Source: Blautia obeum ATCC 29174
GTDB taxonomy: Bacteria; Bacillota; Clostridia; Lachnospirales; Lachnospiraceae
Assembly: GCF_025147765.1 (NCBI RefSeq)
Contig: NZ_CP102265.1
Location: forward strand, 937,001-1,001,000
Direction: 5' to 3'
Length of the DNA: 64,000 nucleotides
The position numbers and the translations under genes are program-made. Under the pieces are notes generated by a model, which saw only the letters and a program-made list of their open reading frames with translations, ran no database searches and was not told where the DNA came from. Below are positions 60,673 through 64,000 of this stretch, piece by piece (positions within the stretch are counted from its first letter, which is position 1; every line of letters starts with the position of its first letter).

Positions 60673-61728
60673 ATGATTAATGAAGAGAAGCAGAAAGCGC
60701 TGGAGGCAGCTCTTGGACATATTGAGAAGCAGTACGGTAAAGGATCTGTAATGAAGCTTGGGGATTCCAGTTCTAATATGGTAGTAGAAGCGGTTCCGAC
60801 AGGCTCTCTTGGACTGGATATTGCGCTTGGAGTCGGTGGAGTGCCGAAGGGACGTATCGTGGAGATCTACGGACCTGAATCCAGTGGTAAGACAACGGTT
60901 GCATTACATATGGTAGCTGAGGTGCAGAAGAGAGGCGGAATTGCCGGATTTATTGATGCAGAACATGCACTTGATCCGGTGTATGCAAAGAATATCGGTG
61001 TTGATATTGACAATTTATATATTTCACAGCCGGATAATGGTGAGCAGGCTCTGGAGATCACTGAGACAATGGTTCGTTCAGGGGCTGTTGATATTGTAAT
61101 CGTGGACTCTGTTGCGGCGCTTGTTCCGAAGGCGGAGATCGAGGGTGATATGGGAGACAGCCATGTTGGACTGCATGCCCGTCTGATGTCGCAGGCTTTG
61201 AGAAAACTGACTGCAGCGATCAGCAGATCCAACTGTGTGGTTATTTTTATCAACCAGCTTCGTGAGAAAGTTGGCGTTATGTTTGGTAATCCGGAGACAA
61301 CGACCGGTGGACGAGCTCTGAAGTTCTATGCTTCTGTACGTCTTGATGTCAGAAGAACAGAAACCCTGAAGCAGGGTGGCGAGATGGTTGGTAACCATGT
61401 CAAGGTCAAAGTTGTTAAGAATAAAGTTGCTCCGCCGTTCAAACAGGCTGAGTTTGATATTATGTTTGGTACTGGCATTTCCAGAGAAGGTGAGATTCTT
61501 GATCTTGCATCAGAATGCAATGTGGTGAATAAGAGTGGTGCATGGTACTCTTACAATGGAGAGCGTATCGGACAGGGAAGAGAGAATGTGAAGATTTTCC
61601 TGAAAGATCATCCGGAAATCTGTGAAGAAATCGAAAAACAGGTAAGAATCCAGTATCATCTTCTTCCGGAAGAGGAGGCTGCACAGCAGAATCCGGCAGC
61701 GCAGGATGCAGAAGAAGAGCAGGAATAA
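60673..61728 (+). CDS. recA: Recombinase RecA
   Basis: Strand exchange and SOS co-protease. 351 residues with Walker A GPESSGKTT (67-75), FIDAEHALDPVYA, the L1/L2 loops GDMGDSHVGLHARLMSQALR and FINQLREKVGVMFGNPETTTGG. The acidic C-terminal tail (Glu, Gln, Ala) is normal. Followed 4 bases later by recX. Confidence 0.98.
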   Translation: MINEEKQKALEAALGHIEKQYGKGSVMKLGDSSSNMVVEAVPTGSLGLDIALGVGGVPKGRIVEIYGPESSGKTTVALHMVAEVQKRGGIAGFIDAEHALDPVYAKNIGVDIDNLYISQPDNGEQALEITETMVRSGAVDIVIVDSVAALVPKAEIEGDMGDSHVGLHARLMSQALRKLTAAISRSNCVVIFINQLREKVGVMFGNPETTTGGRALKFYASVRLDVRRTETLKQGGEMVGNHVKVKVVKNKVAPPFKQAEFDIMFGTGISREGEILDLASECNVVNKSGAWYSYNGERIGQGRENVKIFLKDHPEICEEIEKQVRIQYHLLPEEEAAQQNPAAQDAEEEQE

Positions 61729-61732
61729 TTGA

Positions 61733-62206
61733 ATGACAGATATGGAACAGCAGCAGAAAGAAGTTCGTAAGAAAGCACTGAAGCTTCTGGAACATATGGA
61801 CCGCACGGAGAAGGGATTATATGATCGGCTTCTCCGTGCCGGCTTTTCGGAAGCTCTGGCAGCAGATGCTGTCGCATATGTGAAGGATTATGGATATGTA
61901 AATGATGCGAGATATGCGACGAATTATATTATGTACAGGATTCATGACAAGAGTCGTCAGAAGATATTCCAGGAATTGCAGCAGAAAGGAATTGACCGTC
62001 AGACGATCCAGAGTGCATGGGACGAAGCAGCAGAACTGGAGATGCCGGATGAAAGGAAACTCCTTCGGCAGATGGTAGAGAAGAAATATGCTCCAGGTAG
62101 CAGCCTTGATGAGAAGGAAATGAGACGGCTGTATGGGTATCTGGCACGACGTGGTTTTCGGTCCGGAGATATTTTTTCCGTATTGGAAGAAATGGATATC
62201 TCATAA
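61733..62206 (+). CDS. recX: Regulatory protein RecX
   Basis: 157 residues; three-helix RecX repeats with LLEHMDRTEKGLYDRLLRAG, VAYVKDYGYVNDARYATNYI and LQQKGIDRQTIQSAWDE. Limits RecA filament growth. Short spacing to recA points to one transcript. Confidence 0.93.
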   Translation: MTDMEQQQKEVRKKALKLLEHMDRTEKGLYDRLLRAGFSEALAADAVAYVKDYGYVNDARYATNYIMYRIHDKSRQKIFQELQQKGIDRQTIQSAWDEAAELEMPDERKLLRQMVEKKYAPGSSLDEKEMRRLYGYLARRGFRSGDIFSVLEEMDIS

Positions 62207-62253
62207 TGGTTCTGTACCTGAGCAGTTATGAGTTAAAAATTATGTAGAAAAAC

Positions 62254-62282
62254 TTGACATAAATCCTAAAAACAGCTAAACT
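62254..62282 (+). promoter_or_regulatory. Promoter of rny
   Basis: TTGACA (62,254-62,259), 17-base spacer, TAAACT (62,277-62,282), 48 bases before the gene start. Confidence 0.72.
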
Positions 62283-62329
62283 TGTATTGTTGTATTTGTA
62301 CAATGAAAACTAAATAAGGAGGTGCTCCT

Positions 62330-63889
62330 GTGGCAATTACAATTATTGTAGCAATTGTCGCTGTAGCGGTCGCACTGCTTATTGCGGTTCCTCTTACTTG
62401 CAAGGTTGCGGTTAACAACAAAGCTAAAAAAGATGCTGAAGTTGTTGGCACAGCAGAAAACAGAGCAAGAAGCATCATAGATGAAGCTTTAAAAACTGCT
62501 GAGACGAAGAAGAGAGAAGCTTTATTGGAAGTAAAGGAAGAATCCCTCAGAACGAAAAATGAACTTGAGAAGGAAACCAAGGAACGAAGATCCGAGCTGC
62601 AGAAATACGAAAGACGTGTTTTATCAAAAGAGGAATCGGTTGATAAAAAAGCGGATGCAGTAGAGAAGCGTGAGGCAGAGTGCACAGCAAAAGTTGCTGA
62701 GTTACAAAAAAGAGAAAAGAAAGTAGACGAACTTGAACAAAAAGGAGTACAGGAACTGGAAAGAATTTCCGGTCTGACCTCCGACCAGGCAAAAGACGAG
62801 TTACTCAGAAGTGTAGAAGATGATGTCAAAGTTGATGTTGCCAGAATGTACAAGGAACTGGAAAACAGAGCCAAGGAAGAAGCTGGCAAGAAAGCAAAAG
62901 AGTACGTGGTAAATGCAATTCAGAAATGTGCAGTTGACCATGTCGCAGAGACTACAATTTCTGTTGTACAGCTTCCAAGTGATGAGATGAAGGGTAGAAT
63001 CATCGGACGTGAAGGACGTAACATTCGTACTCTTGAAACACTGACAGGTGTTGATCTGATCATTGATGATACACCGGAAGCAGTCGTTTTATCTGCTTTT
63101 GACCCGATTCGCCGTGAGATCGCCAGAGTGGCTCTGGAGAAACTCATCGTTGACGGACGTATTCATCCGGCTAGAATCGAAGAAATGGTAGAGAAAGCAC
63201 AGAAAGAAGTAGAAACACAGATTCGTGAAGATGGTGAGAACGCAGCAATGGATGTTGGTGTTCACGGTATCCATCCAGAACTGCTGAAACTTCTTGGACG
63301 TATGAAATTCCGTTCAAGCTATGGACAGAATGCTTTGAAACATTCTATCGAGGTGGCACAGCTTTCAGGAATTCTCGCCGGAGAAATCGGTGTAGATGTC
63401 CGTATGGCAAAACGTGCCGGATTGCTTCATGATATAGGTAAATCTATCGATCATGAGGTAGAGGGTTCACATATTCAGATTGGCGTAGATCTTTGTAAGA
63501 AATACAAAGAATCCGCAGTTGTCATCAATACAGTTGCGTCTCACCATGGAGATGTGGAACCGGAATCTCTTGTTGCATGTATTGTTCAGGCAGCTGATGC
63601 AATTTCAGCAGCAAGGCCGGGTGCAAGAAGAGAGACACTTGAGACTTACACAAACCGTTTGAAACAGTTGGAAGACATTACAAATGAATTTAAGGGAGTC
63701 GACAAGTCCTTTGCTATTCAGGCAGGCAGGGAAATTCGTGTAATGGTAGTACCGGAACAGGTTACAGATGCAGATATGGTTCTGTTGGCAAGAGATATCT
63801 CCAAACAGATCGAAGCTGAACTGGAATATCCGGGTCAGATTAAAGTTAATGTGATTCGTGAGAGCCGTGCGGTAGATTATGCGAAGTAA
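62330..63889 (+). CDS. rny: Ribonuclease Y
   Basis: Membrane-bound endoribonuclease that starts mRNA decay. 519 residues from GTG 62,330 with GGAGGTG 5 bases upstream. N-terminal membrane helix (about 3-22), long coiled coil (about 25-185), KH domain with GRIIGREGRNIRTLETLTGV and HD domain with HSIEVAQLSGILAGE then LLHDIGKSIDHE. Complete. Confidence 0.96.
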   Translation: MAITIIVAIVAVAVALLIAVPLTCKVAVNNKAKKDAEVVGTAENRARSIIDEALKTAETKKREALLEVKEESLRTKNELEKETKERRSELQKYERRVLSKEESVDKKADAVEKREAECTAKVAELQKREKKVDELEQKGVQELERISGLTSDQAKDELLRSVEDDVKVDVARMYKELENRAKEEAGKKAKEYVVNAIQKCAVDHVAETTISVVQLPSDEMKGRIIGREGRNIRTLETLTGVDLIIDDTPEAVVLSAFDPIRREIARVALEKLIVDGRIHPARIEEMVEKAQKEVETQIREDGENAAMDVGVHGIHPELLKLLGRMKFRSSYGQNALKHSIEVAQLSGILAGEIGVDVRMAKRAGLLHDIGKSIDHEVEGSHIQIGVDLCKKYKESAVVINTVASHHGDVEPESLVACIVQAADAISAARPGARRETLETYTNRLKQLEDITNEFKGVDKSFAIQAGREIRVMVVPEQVTDADMVLLARDISKQIEAELEYPGQIKVNVIRESRAVDYAK

Positions 63890-63913
63890 TCTTTCGGGGA
63901 CATAGAAGTTCAG

Positions 63914-63953
63914 AAAGGGTATGATACTGAGAAGTGTCATATCCTTTTTTTAT
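63914..63953 (+). terminator. Terminator after rny
   Basis: 14-bp stem (63,914-63,927 with 63,934-63,947, two G-T pairs) with a 6-nt loop and a T run. The last 45 bases of the window show no feature. Confidence 0.88.
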
Positions 63954-64000
63954 GTTCTAAGTCTGAGAAAAACTCCGTAGACTGGTATGGGGTGAGGAGA

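Overview
The window looks like a chromosome segment of a spore-forming, gut-type Clostridia (Lachnospiraceae-like). It carries a full spoIIIAA-AH operon, spoIVB and spo0A, the usual Firmicutes order xseA-xseB-ispA-dxs-tlyA-nadK-argR-recN-spoIVB-spo0A, strong AGGAGG ribosome sites and moderate-to-low GC. The species cannot be fixed from the sequence alone.

Left part (1-21,690): a spore-coat catalase gene, cotJC, broken by two separate insertions. Its middle part lies at about 969-1286 and its 3' part at 21,460-21,687; the 5' part is outside the window. To the left of the middle part is the end of a probable prophage with a lysin gene. Between the middle and 3' parts sits a complete-looking integrative conjugative element of about 20.2 kb. 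It has the Tn916 conjugation core (orf23 to orf13, with oriT and ardA) and Tn916-type regulators (orf7, orf8, orf9). A large serine recombinase (TndX type, as in Tn5397) stands where Tn916 has xis/int. In place of tet(M) it carries a two-component system, an ABC transporter and a small lipoprotein. Matching 11-bp repeats upstream of the regulator gene and of the transporter suggest one regulon.

Middle part (21,814-36,764): an NhaC-family antiporter, then a cobalamin-riboswitch operon encoding an exported CbiK-like chelatase, an exported protein with two similar domains, a binding protein, a permease and an ATPase with an extra C-terminal domain. Next come a TetR repressor with three TGAC-N5-GTCA sites in its divergent promoter region, an MMPL transporter and a 956-residue secreted repeat protein, followed by an FtsW-family protein and acyl carrier protein.

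Right part (36,845-63,889): housekeeping and sporulation genes, comprising gltX, a UvrD-type helicase, an Sfp-type transferase, spoIIIA, prfC, an Asp23-family gene, nusB, xseAB, ispA, dxs, tlyA, nadK, argR, recN, spoIVB, spo0A, glgA, recA (with a LexA-box-like site), recX and rny. Almost all genes outside the conjugative element lie on the + strand, whereas nearly all of the element reads on the - strand.

The points most worth following up are the doubly interrupted cotJC (possible reassembly in the mother cell), the exported chelatase-corrinoid uptake operon, and the self-contained sensor-transporter cargo of the element. All functional calls rest on recognising families by eye; no database search was run.
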